Part shown: positions 1 through 9,231 of the stretch, in pieces
Layout of the letters: each line of letters starts with the position of its first letter
Position numbering within the stretch: position 1 is the stretch's first letter
Source: CAIQPS01 sp964631965
GTDB lineage: Bacteria; Actinomycetota; Thermoleophilia; RBG-16-64-13
Direction of reading: 5' to 3'
NCBI GenBank assembly: GCA_964631965.1
Contig: CAZWAR010000001.1
Location: forward strand, 25,296-89,295
Length of the DNA stretch: 64,000 nt
Notes under the pieces: model-generated
What the model was told of the DNA's origin: nothing
Databases searched by the model: none
The model's input: the letters and a program-made list of their open reading frames with translations, nothing else
Program-made: the position numbers and the translations under genes

Positions 1-238
1 GGGTTTCTGGATGGTCGCGTGCATACGAAGACCTCCCCGGTTTCGCGTCCAGGCCTCTTCCGGACCCGTCGCCGGCGAGAGGCGTCACCTACGTCACTAA
101 CTATAGAATATCCGCATATAGATGCGGCAAACTTGTAGCACAGTATACCGTTTGGCGGCTACAGGGGAGGAGCGGCGCCCAACTCCAGGTCTGAGGATCC
201 GGATGGTCCGGACCGCCTTCGCGCCGAGGGCGGACAGG
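1..238. other. Intergenic sequence at the left window edge
   Basis: No convincing gene lies here. The stretch is downstream of the minus-strand DUF2867 gene and is locally AT-richer than its surroundings. A short perfect inverted repeat (CCGCAT, loop ATAG, ATGCGG) lies at 112-127, just after a TATAGAAT-like stretch. It could be part of a promoter or operator for a gene beyond the edge, or a small transcript hairpin. Nothing in the window decides between these. Confidence 0.4.
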
Positions 239-1729
239 TCAGGCCCTGGTTGCGTCCCTGGCGATGCCGCGTATCGTGCTGCGGAAGACCAGCTGATGCA
301 CAGGCCACAGCCCGTACCAGTACACATGCCCCAGCAGACCGACCGGGTCCCACAGCGCAGTCTGAACGAGGCGGGTTCCCCCTTTCTGCAGCGGAACCAA
401 CTCGAACTGCAGCCAGCCTCTACCGGGCATGCGCATCTCGGCTGCCAGTCGCAGCAGCCGGTCCGGCTCCACCTGCTCCACCCTCCAGAAATCGAGGGTG
501 TCCCCGGGGATCACGCACACGGGGTCGCGACGACCGCGGCGAGAACCGACTCCGCCGCTCACCTGGTCGAGCAGCCCGCGAAGTCTCCAGAGCCAGGTCC
601 ATCCGTACCAGCCCTTGCGGCCACCGAGACACAGCACCGCTCCGAACACGTCGGAGACGGGACTGGGCACCTCGATCACGCGGCGATCGGCATAACGGCG
701 ACCCTCGCGCCCCGTTGACCTCGGCCTCCTGTCCGGGGAGGAGGAACCCGCGTCGCTCCAACGCGTATCCGCGTACTCGCTGTCCTCGCGCTTGAGCGCG
801 CGGGCAATGGCCGCTTCCAGTCCCATGGGGTGGATGCCCGGGAAATCACGGGTTGCGGCATCGTTGGTCACCAGGGTCTCGTTGCGCAGACCCTCGAGAA
901 GATGACGTCCGACGCCATAGTACAGAGGAGTGACCAGAGCGAGCCAGGCCGACGACAGGCGCGGGGTCAGCAGCGGCACCCTCACCATCAGTCGGAACAG
1001 GCCCTGCGATCGCGCGTACGCCAGCATCATGCCCTCGTAGGAGACTTTGTCCAGGCCTCCTATCTCGTACACGGTACAGCGCCGGGGAAGCCGCACCTCG
1101 AGGGCCTCCAGGAGATACGCGACGACGTCCTCCACGGCGATGGGCTGGGTCAGAGTCCTCACCCAGCGCGGTGTGAGCATCACCGGTAGGTGGTCGACCA
1201 GCGCTCGGATCATCTCGAACGATATCGATCCGCTGCCGAGTATTACCGAGGCACGGAATTCGACTACCTCAGCTCCACTCTCACAGAGACGGCGGCCGAC
1301 GTCCTGCCGGCTGGCGAGATGCGGAGAGAGGGCATCGCGGGAGCTACCCAGACCGCCCAGATACACGATGCGCCTCACCCCGGCGACGCGGGCGGCCTCG
1401 GCGAAGTTCCGCGCCGCGGCTCGCTCCTGCTCCTCGAGGTCGGCGGTAGCGGTGCCGAGCGAGTGCACCAGGTAGTAGGCGACATCGACACCGGCGAGAG
1501 CCTCGGTCAGAGACTGCGGCTCGAATACATCGCCTCGCACGACTTCGGTGCTGTCGGCTACGCGCGGGATGAAGGAGGCCGGCGCCCGCTCGGGGCGCAG
1601 CCGCTCGGGATGTCGCACCACGACACGCAGCGGGTGGCCGGTCGACTCGAGCGGCTTGATGAGCCGCCCACCTATGTAGCCGGTCGCCCCGGTAAGCAGG
1701 ACGCGCCCCTCGGCGTGCCCTTCGTGCAC
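239..1729 (-). CDS. NAD(P)-binding Rossmann protein with C-terminal DUF2867 domain
   Basis: The N-terminal half is an atypical short-chain dehydrogenase/NmrA-like fold. It starts almost directly with the dinucleotide-binding motif TGATGYIGG and has the YLVHSLG stretch typical of YbjT-type proteins. The C-terminal part (about the last 150 residues, from RRVIEVPSPVSDVF) matches the DUF2867 region that follows this fold in the family. Substrate is unknown; relatives are annotated as nucleoside-sugar-epimerase-like or quinone-linked oxidoreductases. An in-frame TTG at 1765 would overlap the upstream gene. I prefer the GTG at 1729, which has GAGAGG nine bases upstream and sits just before the Rossmann motif. 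The gene follows the PucR-type regulator on the same strand and is probably co-transcribed with it. Confidence 0.85.
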   Translation of the reverse strand: MHEGHAEGRVLLTGATGYIGGRLIKPLESTGHPLRVVVRHPERLRPERAPASFIPRVADSTEVVRGDVFEPQSLTEALAGVDVAYYLVHSLGTATADLEEQERAAARNFAEAARVAGVRRIVYLGGLGSSRDALSPHLASRQDVGRRLCESGAEVVEFRASVILGSGSISFEMIRALVDHLPVMLTPRWVRTLTQPIAVEDVVAYLLEALEVRLPRRCTVYEIGGLDKVSYEGMMLAYARSQGLFRLMVRVPLLTPRLSSAWLALVTPLYYGVGRHLLEGLRNETLVTNDAATRDFPGIHPMGLEAAIARALKREDSEYADTRWSDAGSSSPDRRPRSTGREGRRYADRRVIEVPSPVSDVFGAVLCLGGRKGWYGWTWLWRLRGLLDQVSGGVGSRRGRRDPVCVIPGDTLDFWRVEQVEPDRLLRLAAEMRMPGRGWLQFELVPLQKGGTRLVQTALWDPVGLLGHVYWYGLWPVHQLVFRSTIRGIARDATRA

Positions 1730-1754
1730 GTCGCGCGGCCTCTCATCGCCTGGG

Positions 1755-4004
1755 TCAAGGAACAAGGTCCAACCCCGTTCTCTGGATCTTGAGGGCCAGA
1801 TCGAGCTCAGTCCTCGTTCCCGTCTGCGAGAGGTCGGCCCCGAGGATCCTCTCCACCCGATCCAACCGGTGACGTAAGGTGTTCTCGTGCACCTTGAGAT
1901 ACCCGGCGGCCACCTTCAGCACGCCTCCGGCCGCCAGGAAGGCGGCAAGCGTGGTGATCAAACTGTCGTTGTGCTGCCGATCATGATCGAGCAGTGGCCC
2001 CAGCGCATCGTCGCGGAAGGCTCGAAGCACTTCACCGTCGCGAACGCTGGACAGGAGACGAAAAACGCCGAGATCGCGGAAGGTGAACTCGCTCCGCCCC
2101 GGTGTCACTCTGGAGCCGAGCTCAATACTGAGCTCGGCCTCGCGCCAGACCCGAGGATAGTCGGCAACTGCGGTGCAGAGCGTGCCCACCCCTAACAGGA
2201 GACGGAGGCCCAATTCCTTTTCGAGTTCGACCCTCGCGGCCATGAGAGACGGCGGAGAGTACCGGCCCCTATCCTTGCCGGCCGGCAGCAGCAGAACCGC
2301 GCCCTTTCCGCGCGGGAACACTCCGGCTCCGGGAAGCAGACGGGAGAGACGCCGCTCCATTCGCTCGAGCATCGAGCCGAGCGAAGCAGGCTCTGCCGGG
2401 AGGACGTTCACCACCCAGTGCGGTTTGTTGAGGTCCTGTCCGAACCGGTAGCCCCGTTCGATGAGGCCGGCTGCATCCGAGCTCGCGGTAAGCAGATCGG
2501 TGATGAACTCTCCCTGCAAGCGGTGCTCGACTTCCAAAACGGCCCGCTGCTTCAGCATCTCCAGAGCGATCATGCTGAGCGCGTATTCGATCGTGGTCGC
2601 GTCCGAACTGGAAAGAGTCGCCGGGCCGGAGCCCACGATGAGATACCCGAGATGTTGGTCTCCGCCTGTGATTGCAGCGCTGATGGCGCGTTCCCGCCCG
2701 GCTCTGAGAGCGATCCGCCAATCGGGGATGTTCTGAGAGCCGCGCTCCCGCGCCTGCGTCTCCAGCGCCGCCAGATCTTCGGCCTCGGCGGCCGCGGTCG
2801 GTGTTCTATAGACAAGGCTTCCGAACTCGTCGAGCACGCTGAGGGGGCGCCTGATGAGTCTGTGCAACCGCTCTCCCACCCCGGGTATGCCCGTGCCTGC
2901 CAGCGCCCTTTGATTGAGCTCCAGGTGCACGTCGAGGATGCGCTGCAGATCGTCGTGCTGTTCCTTCGTGATGGCCTGCAACCTCTCCAGCTCCGCCGTG
3001 CGCTTGGACTCCTGCTGCATCAGCCGCGCGTTGTCGAGCGTGGCGCCGATGTGGCTGGAGAGGATTTCGAGGATCTCGACATCCTCTTCGTTGAAATCCC
3101 GGTCGAAGCGGTTGGCCACAATGACCACCCCGATGCGCCTCCCGGCCCGTGCGAGCGGCACGCAGATCATCTTGGACAGGCCGAACAACGACACGATCTC
3201 CTGGCGGCAGCAGGGGTCCGAGAAGCAGTCGTTTCCCAGGTAAGGTCTGCCGGTGGAGAACACCCCCCAGGCCGCTCCGCCCGTGTCCACCGTCACCTGG
3301 TATTTGTCGACCATCTCGTCCTCGAAGAATCCGAACGCGGGCGCCTGGAGACGAAGTTTCTGCGATGCCGGGTCATAGAGGAGCACGCCTGCTTTGGTCG
3401 CTCCGAGGAGGGCCGGAAGCTTGGTGATGATCCTCGCCACCACATTCTCGAAAGCGAGTTCCAGACCTATGTCGTCATCGAGCTGGGCGATTGCCGACAG
3501 GCCCTCGCAGCGGGTGGACAACTCGTCGAACTGCGAGGCGTTGCACACGGCGATGGCCGCGTGTTGGATGACCGGCATAGGCAGCGTGGGTCCCGAGGCC
3601 GTGCGGTCCACCACCACCACAAGAGCGCCGAGCAGGGTGTCATGCAGGCGAAGGACGTGCACGTCCACCCGTTCGTCCGCTGCCCCGACCGGAGCGGCAT
3701 CCACCCCCAGGTCGTGCCACCCGCGCTGATCGGGCAGCGGCGGTCTTTCGCTGAGTGTGGTGGAGACTGCTTGGGCCGCGTCGGCCGACATGCCCGATCG
3801 AGCCACGGTCCGATACGGGGGCTGCCCGGCCGAGGCCAGGAGCAGAGCGGCCGCTCGGGCAGCACCGGACTGGACGATGGTCTCAGGGATCAAGGGGAAG
3901 AGATCGTCGGAGGCAAGAGCCTCGAGCCAGCTCATCGACGCACCGACCAGCGCTGCAACCGCCGCGCCGCGATCCTGGGCGTTCACGTGCTCATTGGAGG
4001 CCAT
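1755..4004 (-). CDS. GAF-domain transcriptional regulator, PucR/CdaR family
   Basis: A cytoplasmic regulator of 749 residues. A GAF sensor domain spans roughly residues 170-330 (LLGATKAGVLLYD through the ICVPLARAGRRIGVVIVANR strand), followed by a coiled linker (QQESKRTAELERLQ), a middle PucR-like region and a C-terminal PucR helix-turn-helix (VAAGYLKVHENTLRHRLDRV, about 705-730). PucR-family proteins control uptake and catabolic operons in response to small ligands. The target here is unknown; the histidine-utilisation operon lies just beyond the divergent BON gene. The ATG is preceded by CCGGAG at good spacing. The next gene begins 25 bp after its stop on the preferred start, so the two look like one operon. 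Confidence 0.9.
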   Translation of the reverse strand: MASNEHVNAQDRGAAVAALVGASMSWLEALASDDLFPLIPETIVQSGAARAAALLLASAGQPPYRTVARSGMSADAAQAVSTTLSERPPLPDQRGWHDLGVDAAPVGAADERVDVHVLRLHDTLLGALVVVVDRTASGPTLPMPVIQHAAIAVCNASQFDELSTRCEGLSAIAQLDDDIGLELAFENVVARIITKLPALLGATKAGVLLYDPASQKLRLQAPAFGFFEDEMVDKYQVTVDTGGAAWGVFSTGRPYLGNDCFSDPCCRQEIVSLFGLSKMICVPLARAGRRIGVVIVANRFDRDFNEEDVEILEILSSHIGATLDNARLMQQESKRTAELERLQAITKEQHDDLQRILDVHLELNQRALAGTGIPGVGERLHRLIRRPLSVLDEFGSLVYRTPTAAAEAEDLAALETQARERGSQNIPDWRIALRAGRERAISAAITGGDQHLGYLIVGSGPATLSSSDATTIEYALSMIALEMLKQRAVLEVEHRLQGEFITDLLTASSDAAGLIERGYRFGQDLNKPHWVVNVLPAEPASLGSMLERMERRLSRLLPGAGVFPRGKGAVLLLPAGKDRGRYSPPSLMAARVELEKELGLRLLLGVGTLCTAVADYPRVWREAELSIELGSRVTPGRSEFTFRDLGVFRLLSSVRDGEVLRAFRDDALGPLLDHDRQHNDSLITTLAAFLAAGGVLKVAAGYLKVHENTLRHRLDRVERILGADLSQTGTRTELDLALKIQRTGLDLVP

Positions 4005-4269
4005 AACTACTCCGGATCAAAGGCTGATGGTACGAGTCTATCACCGGCATGATGTGGTCGCGCCACAATAGAAGGCTCCTCAGTTGTGTCATAACCACAT
4101 ATGCCTGCTGGGAATGGAGGATATCCACCGGAAAAACAGAGAGAAATGTCGGCCGCCCACATACGCCCGCTCCAGTGTGCACTCGACAATATGAACAGGC
4201 GACCCGTCGGATGCTGCGAGTCCGACAGCTCAAGACGCCAAGAGAGACCCAGACGTAAGGAGGATGGTA
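4005..4269. promoter_or_regulatory. Divergent promoter region between PucR-type regulator and BON gene
   Basis: About 260 bp separate two divergent genes and are AT-richer than the coding sequence. The region must hold both promoters, but I cannot place confident -35/-10 pairs. The plus-strand gene has a strong Shine-Dalgarno (TAAGGAGG, 4256-4263). Confidence 0.4.
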
Positions 4270-4755
4270 ATGAAGACCGATCGCTCACTGAGGCAGCAGA
4301 TAGTAGCAGCATTGGAGGAAGATCCGAGCTTGCCGGCAGAAAGCATAGCGGTCTGCGTGCACGACGAAGTGGCCAGTCTCCACGGCTGTGTCTCCACTCC
4401 CGAGCAAATGACCCGGGCCGAGCGCATTGCCCAGTCGGTACGCGGTGTGCGTGCTCTGACGAGCGACATCGAAGTCGAGCCGGGGCCCGCTCCGGCAGCA
4501 TTCAGCGATGGTGATCTTGCTCGGGCGATCCGGAACGAGTTCAAGCAGAAGCCTCATCTGGGATTCGACCAGATATTCGTGAAGGTCAAACGGCGCGTCG
4601 TCACCCTCGAAGGCGAAGTCAACTGGCTCTATCAGGTCAGACTGGCCGAGCAGTACGTGAGGCAGACCGGCGGAGCGAAAGACATCGTCAACCTGGTCGA
4701 GGCCAGGCACAACCGCGGGGCGGCGGCCCGCCCGGTCGAACGCGTAGCCGTCTAG
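4270..4755 (+). CDS. BON-domain protein (two BON repeats)
   Basis: A small soluble protein of 161 residues with two BON-type units: about 5-75 (SIAVCVHDEVASLHGCV, then AERIAQSVRGVRALTSDIEV) and about 85-150 (VKVKRRVVTLEGEVNWLYQ, then TGGAKDIVNLVEA). BON domains bind phospholipid or periplasmic partners and are common in osmotic-stress proteins (OsmY type). No signal peptide is visible, so this copy is probably cytoplasmic or membrane-associated. An ATG at 4264 touches the Shine-Dalgarno TAAGGAGG (4256-4263), so the ATG at 4270, six bases after it, is the better start. It is convergent with hutU and has no operon partner. Confidence 0.87.
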   Translation: MKTDRSLRQQIVAALEEDPSLPAESIAVCVHDEVASLHGCVSTPEQMTRAERIAQSVRGVRALTSDIEVEPGPAPAAFSDGDLARAIRNEFKQKPHLGFDQIFVKVKRRVVTLEGEVNWLYQVRLAEQYVRQTGGAKDIVNLVEARHNRGAAARPVERVAV

Positions 4756-4803
4756 CACGCTGGTGCAGAGTGGAATCCCAACGAGGAGCCTGCTGATCGG
4801 GGA

Positions 4804-6936
4804 CTACTCAGGAGCCGGCCTGTCAGTCGGACGCCCGCCCAGATCCTGCAGTAGTCCCTCGTCCACGATGTGGGGCATGGTGATGTGGCCGCCACCCGGT
4901 GCCATGTACCCGGGGGCCGCCCCAGACCCGCCCACGCTATGCCGCTCCTTCCCCGCCGCCTGTCGTTCCGTCGTCTGTCGCTCGTTCCAGGCGGAGGCCG
5001 TCTCCATGGCCGGCTCGTTCCGCGCCCATGCCCGCCGGGCCACCCCGCCCATCACGTCCCAGTCAACGGCCGACCGGATAATGCCGTCCACCCGCTCGGA
5101 GCCGTCAAGCACCAGTCCGAAGCCGGTGTTTATGGCCCGGCCGATACCCACTCCCCCGCCGTTCGAGGCCACCACCAAGGTCATCCCCCGGGCGGCGTTC
5201 CCGGCCCAGCAGTGGAAGGCCATGTCGGCCATGATGTTGGAGCCGTCGTAGATGTTGCTTGTCTCCCGATAGGGCGAGTCGGTGCCGGAGACGTCGTGAT
5301 GGTCACGCCCGATGATGATAGGGCCGATGTCGCCCCGGCGCACCAGGTCGTTGAAAGCCAGAGCGATACGCACGCGCCCTTCGCCGTCGGCATAGAGGAT
5401 ACGAGCCTGAGAGCCCACCACCAGGTGGTTCTTGGCGGCATCTCTCACCCAGATATAGTTGTCCCGGTCCTGCCAGCAGCGCTCCGGGTCGATGCAGGCC
5501 ATCGCCACAGCGTCCGTCCGCTTCAGATCGGCTGGGGCGAGGCTGGTGCACACCCAGCGGAAGGGGCCGTAGCCCCTGTCGAAGCAGAGGGGGCCCATGA
5601 TGTGCTCGACGTACGACGGGTAGACGAACCCCTCCTTGGTGTCGGCGCCGTTGGCAGCCACTTCGTGGACGCCTGCCTCGAAAACCGCCTTCAAGAAGCT
5701 GTTGCCGTAGTCCCAGAAATGGGTACCCCGCTCCGCCATCACCCCGATCAACTCGATCTGCTTACGTAGCGATGCGTCCACCCGCCGGCGGTATTCGGTA
5801 GGATCGCTCGCCAGGAGCGTGCGGGAGGCCGCGAAATCCAGACCCTGGGGCACGTAGCCGCCGTCGTAGGCTGCGTGACAGGAAGTCTGGTCTGAGGCCA
5901 ATTGCACCAGGACGTAATTGTCCACCGCGTACTGCCACAGGTCCACCACGTTCCCGTGGTAGGCGATGGAGAGCGGGGTGCGAGCGGCGCGCGCAGCCGC
6001 CGCCCAGACGAAGGCCTGGCCGAGGTCCGAGGTGACCCGCTGCACCCAACCCTGGGAGCGGCGGGTCTCGATACGCGACAAGTCAACCTCGGCAACGATG
6101 CTCACCGCGCCCGCAATGTCGGCGGCCTTGGGTTGGGCGCCGCTCATGCCCCCCAGCCCGGAACTGACGTACAGCACACCCGCCAGATCCTGGTCTTGCG
6201 GGACGCCCAGGTACAGCCGCCCGGCGTTCAGCAGCGTCAGGTACGTCCCATGCACGATCCCCTGCGGCCCGATGTACATCCAGCCACCCGCGGTCATCTG
6301 GCCGTAGTTGGCCACTCCGAGCTGGGCGGCCTCGTGGAAGTCGGCTGCGTTGTCGAACTCGCCCACCATGAGGCCGTTGGTATTGATGACCCGAGGGGCA
6401 TCTCGATGGCTGGGGAACAGGCCGACCGGATGTCCCGACGCCACCACCAGGGTCTGCTGTTCGGTCATCTGCTCAAGGTACTGCTTCACCAGTCGGTACT
6501 GCATCCAGTTCTGGAACACCTGGCCGGTCTCCCCATAGGTCACCAGTTCGTAGGGGTAGAGAGCCACGGCGAAATCGAGGTTGTTGTCGATGTTGAGTTG
6601 TAGGGCCCTCGCCTCGAGGATGCCGCTGTACCGATCCACGGGCCGCGCCTTGATGTTGCCGTCCGTTTCAGCGAGCAGCACCCCGCCCGGTCCGCGCTCT
6701 CCCGGCCGCGGGCGGAACCGATACCCGTAGATGCGGCCTCGCTCCCTCAGTTCGGCCAAGAACTCGGGCGCGACCGCTTCGTGTAGTCCCGGTGGCACGT
6801 AGCGAAGGGCGTTCTTCAAGGCGAGAACGGTCTGCCGGGGCGTGAGGCTGTAACCTCGGTCGGGAGCCTGGCGGATACCCGGCGTGAACAGCGGGGCCGG
6901 GGGCAACTCCTCGGGTAGGCCGAAGGTCACCGGCAT
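4804..6936 (-). CDS. hutU: Urocanate hydratase, long form
   Basis: Converts urocanate to 4-imidazolone-5-propionate, the second step of histidine degradation, using tightly bound NAD+. Urocanase signatures are clear: YGETGQVFQNWMQY and YLEQMTEQQTLVVASGHP near residue 150, TAGGWMYIGPQGIVHGT near 215, SGLGGMSGAQPKAADIAGA (NAD site) near 260, and GPLCFDRGYGPFRWVC in the catalytic half. At 710 residues it is longer than the roughly 550-residue Pseudomonas/Bacillus enzyme and resembles the long form seen in eukaryotes and some bacteria. It is the last gene of the hut operon, 75 bp after ftcD. The tail after WDVMGGVARRAW is low-complexity and Gly/Pro rich. Confidence 0.96.
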   Translation of the reverse strand: MPVTFGLPEELPPAPLFTPGIRQAPDRGYSLTPRQTVLALKNALRYVPPGLHEAVAPEFLAELRERGRIYGYRFRPRPGERGPGGVLLAETDGNIKARPVDRYSGILEARALQLNIDNNLDFAVALYPYELVTYGETGQVFQNWMQYRLVKQYLEQMTEQQTLVVASGHPVGLFPSHRDAPRVINTNGLMVGEFDNAADFHEAAQLGVANYGQMTAGGWMYIGPQGIVHGTYLTLLNAGRLYLGVPQDQDLAGVLYVSSGLGGMSGAQPKAADIAGAVSIVAEVDLSRIETRRSQGWVQRVTSDLGQAFVWAAAARAARTPLSIAYHGNVVDLWQYAVDNYVLVQLASDQTSCHAAYDGGYVPQGLDFAASRTLLASDPTEYRRRVDASLRKQIELIGVMAERGTHFWDYGNSFLKAVFEAGVHEVAANGADTKEGFVYPSYVEHIMGPLCFDRGYGPFRWVCTSLAPADLKRTDAVAMACIDPERCWQDRDNYIWVRDAAKNHLVVGSQARILYADGEGRVRIALAFNDLVRRGDIGPIIIGRDHHDVSGTDSPYRETSNIYDGSNIMADMAFHCWAGNAARGMTLVVASNGGGVGIGRAINTGFGLVLDGSERVDGIIRSAVDWDVMGGVARRAWARNEPAMETASAWNERQTTERQAAGKERHSVGGSGAAPGYMAPGGGHITMPHIVDEGLLQDLGGRPTDRPAPE

Positions 6937-7011
6937 GGCTGCAGCGCCGAGAACGTGACCGGTTCCGGCGGCGCGGTGTCCGGCGTGGAGGTCGCGGACA
7001 ACGTCACGTCC

Positions 7012-7905
7012 TCACACCTCCAAAAGCCGGCTCTCGACGATCTGACTCGGGGAGAACTCGTGCATCTGCATGTAGTACCGGAGGGCCTCGGTGAAGGCGT
7101 CGAGCGGCGCCAGACCGATGAGCTCGCATCCGGCCACGGCCACGCCGTACCGGGCTGCCTCCGAACGTACCGTCTCCAGAACGCGGTGGACCGGGGTCTT
7201 CTCGTATTGCAGGATATCCATGGATACCTGTACCTGGCCCTTGTCCTCCAAAGCGACACCCATGGCGCGCACGTGGCGGAATCCCCCACTCGAGAAGCGC
7301 ACCGCCTCGGCGATTCGCCGGGCCACGGACAGGTCGGCCGTGGCCAGGTTGACGTTGAAGGCTACGAGGGGGAAGCGCACCCCCACGATCGAGGCGCCCG
7401 AGCGCTCGTTGAAGACCGCCGGACCGACGTCCGGCGCGCCTTCCGGGGTAGAGATCCTGGCTGCCAGCCCCTCGTACTCGCCCCGCCGCACGTCGGGCAG
7501 CGATTGCCGCTCGGGGCGGGTAGCCGCATCCTGGTAGTAATAAACGGGCACTCCCTGCTCGCCGATCCACTCCCCGAGCCGCCGCGCCACGGCCACCGCC
7601 TCCTCGGTGGTGACGCCCCGAAGCGGGACGAACGGGATCACGTCCACCGCGCCCAACCGGGGATGGGCTCCCTCGTGCGTGCGCATGTCGATGACCGCGA
7701 AGGCTTCCCGGCACAGAGCCTGGGTCCCGATAAGGACGGCCTCCGGTTCCCCCGCATACGTGAGAACCGCCCTGTTGTGGTCGGCGTCTGCGCTCCAGTC
7801 GAGCAACTCCACTCCGGGCGTGTTCCTGACGGCCGCCACCATTCGTTCGAGCGCGGCGGGGTCACGCCCTTCGCTGACGTTGGGAACGCACTCGATGAGC
7901 CTCAC
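7012..7905 (-). CDS. ftcD: Glutamate formimidoyltransferase
   Basis: Transfers the formimino group of N-formimino-L-glutamate to tetrahydrofolate, giving glutamate and 5-formimino-THF, which makes this a THF-dependent histidine pathway. The start (RLIECVPNVSEGRDP) is the family hallmark, followed by DADHNRAVLTYAG, THEGAHPRLGAVDVIPFVPL and a conserved FNVNLATADL strand. At 297 residues it is the transferase domain only; no cyclodeaminase domain is fused and none is in the window. It lies 3 bp after hutI and is clearly co-translated with it. Confidence 0.96.
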   Translation of the reverse strand: MRLIECVPNVSEGRDPAALERMVAAVRNTPGVELLDWSADADHNRAVLTYAGEPEAVLIGTQALCREAFAVIDMRTHEGAHPRLGAVDVIPFVPLRGVTTEEAVAVARRLGEWIGEQGVPVYYYQDAATRPERQSLPDVRRGEYEGLAARISTPEGAPDVGPAVFNERSGASIVGVRFPLVAFNVNLATADLSVARRIAEAVRFSSGGFRHVRAMGVALEDKGQVQVSMDILQYEKTPVHRVLETVRSEAARYGVAVAGCELIGLAPLDAFTEALRYYMQMHEFSPSQIVESRLLEV

Positions 7906-7908
7906 CTG

Positions 7909-9231
7909 TCACTCCTCCCCCACAGTGTCCCTCTTGACCACCCGCTTGCCGTCCTTGAATACCCTCCACACCGGGTTCATCCCGTACCGGTACGGCACCT
8001 CCACCCCGCGGGAGTAGTCGAGGATAACGATATCGGCCTTCTTGCCGACCTCCAGGCTGCCCACCTCGTCGTCTGCAGCGAGCGCTGTCGCCGCTTCTAT
8101 GGTGATGGCCCTGATCACCTCGTCGGCCGTCATCCGCAACTGCGAGCAGCCCATAGTGGCCATGAGCCAGAGATTTTGCGTGGGGCTCGACCCGGGGTTG
8201 AAGTCGGTGCTGAGCGCCACTCTCACCCCCGCTTCCAGCATTTGCCGAGCCGGAGCATACCCGCCCTGTCCCAGGAAGAACGTGGCCCCCGGCAGCAGGA
8301 CCGCGACGGGCGGGCGTTTGCCGTTCCCCCCATTCGCCAGTGCCGCGATCCCCGCGTAGCTCACGTGGTCGAGATGGTCCACCGAGACCGCCCCCAGCCC
8401 CGCGGCCATCTCGGTGCCGCCCAGATAGCTGAGCTGATCGGCATGGAGCTTCGGGAGCAGGCCGTGCTCAAGGCCGGCCTCGAGGACGCACCGGCACTGC
8501 TCCACGGTGAACGCCCCACGCTCGCAGAAGGCATCGCAGAAACGGGCGAGCTTCTTCTTGGCCACCAGTGGAATGATCTTCTTGACGACTACCTTCACGA
8601 AATCGTCGGCCTTGTCCGCGTACTCGACGGGCACAACGTGGGCGGCGAGCAGCGTGGGCACGACGTCGACCGGATGGGCCAGCGCCACGTCACGATACAC
8701 CTCGAGCAACCTGATCTCCTGTTCGAGGGACAACCCGTACCCGCTTTTCGCCTCGACCGTCGTCACTCCGTAGCGCAGGAAGCGGTCGAGACGCTTGCGC
8801 GCGAGCGCCCGAAGCACCTCGTCGCTGGCGTTCCGGGTGGCGTGCACCGTTGCGGGTATGCCCCCTCCCGCTTCCTGGACCTGCTGATAGGTGACCCCGG
8901 CCACACGGAGTTGGAACTCGTCGGCTCTATCCCCGGCCCAGGCCAGGTGGCAGTGGCACTCTATCAGTCCGGGCATGACCACCCTGCCGTCGGCATCCAG
9001 CGTCTCGCCACCCCGCATCAGCCGCACCTCTTCCATGAGCGCCGCCTCGGGCCCCACCCAGACGATGCGGCCTTCCCGGACGGCTATCGCGCCATCCGTG
9101 ATACGACCCACGCCGAGGCGGCCCTCCTCGTCGCGACCGTCGGCTTTGCAGGTGAGCACCTCCGAGGCACCCTTAATGACGAAATCAGCTTCGATCCAGG
9201 TCGTAGACCCGTCCACGTTCGGTCCCTTCAT
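7909..9231 (-). CDS. hutI: Imidazolonepropionase
   Basis: Hydrolyses 4-imidazolone-5-propionate to N-formimino-L-glutamate, the third step of histidine degradation. It belongs to the amidohydrolase superfamily. The metal-binding motif is GLIECHCHLAWAGDRADEF near residue 90, followed by the family motifs GGGIPATVHATR, TTVEAKSGYGLSLEQE, KLHADQLSYLGG, VDHLDHVSYAG and ALSTDFNPGSSPT. Length (440 residues) is slightly above the usual 400-420. Its ATG overlaps the hutH stop by four bases (9228-9231), the signature of translational coupling. Confidence 0.96.
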   Translation of the reverse strand: MKGPNVDGSTTWIEADFVIKGASEVLTCKADGRDEEGRLGVGRITDGAIAVREGRIVWVGPEAALMEEVRLMRGGETLDADGRVVMPGLIECHCHLAWAGDRADEFQLRVAGVTYQQVQEAGGGIPATVHATRNASDEVLRALARKRLDRFLRYGVTTVEAKSGYGLSLEQEIRLLEVYRDVALAHPVDVVPTLLAAHVVPVEYADKADDFVKVVVKKIIPLVAKKKLARFCDAFCERGAFTVEQCRCVLEAGLEHGLLPKLHADQLSYLGGTEMAAGLGAVSVDHLDHVSYAGIAALANGGNGKRPPVAVLLPGATFFLGQGGYAPARQMLEAGVRVALSTDFNPGSSPTQNLWLMATMGCSQLRMTADEVIRAITIEAATALAADDEVGSLEVGKKADIVILDYSRGVEVPYRYGMNPVWRVFKDGKRVVKRDTVGEE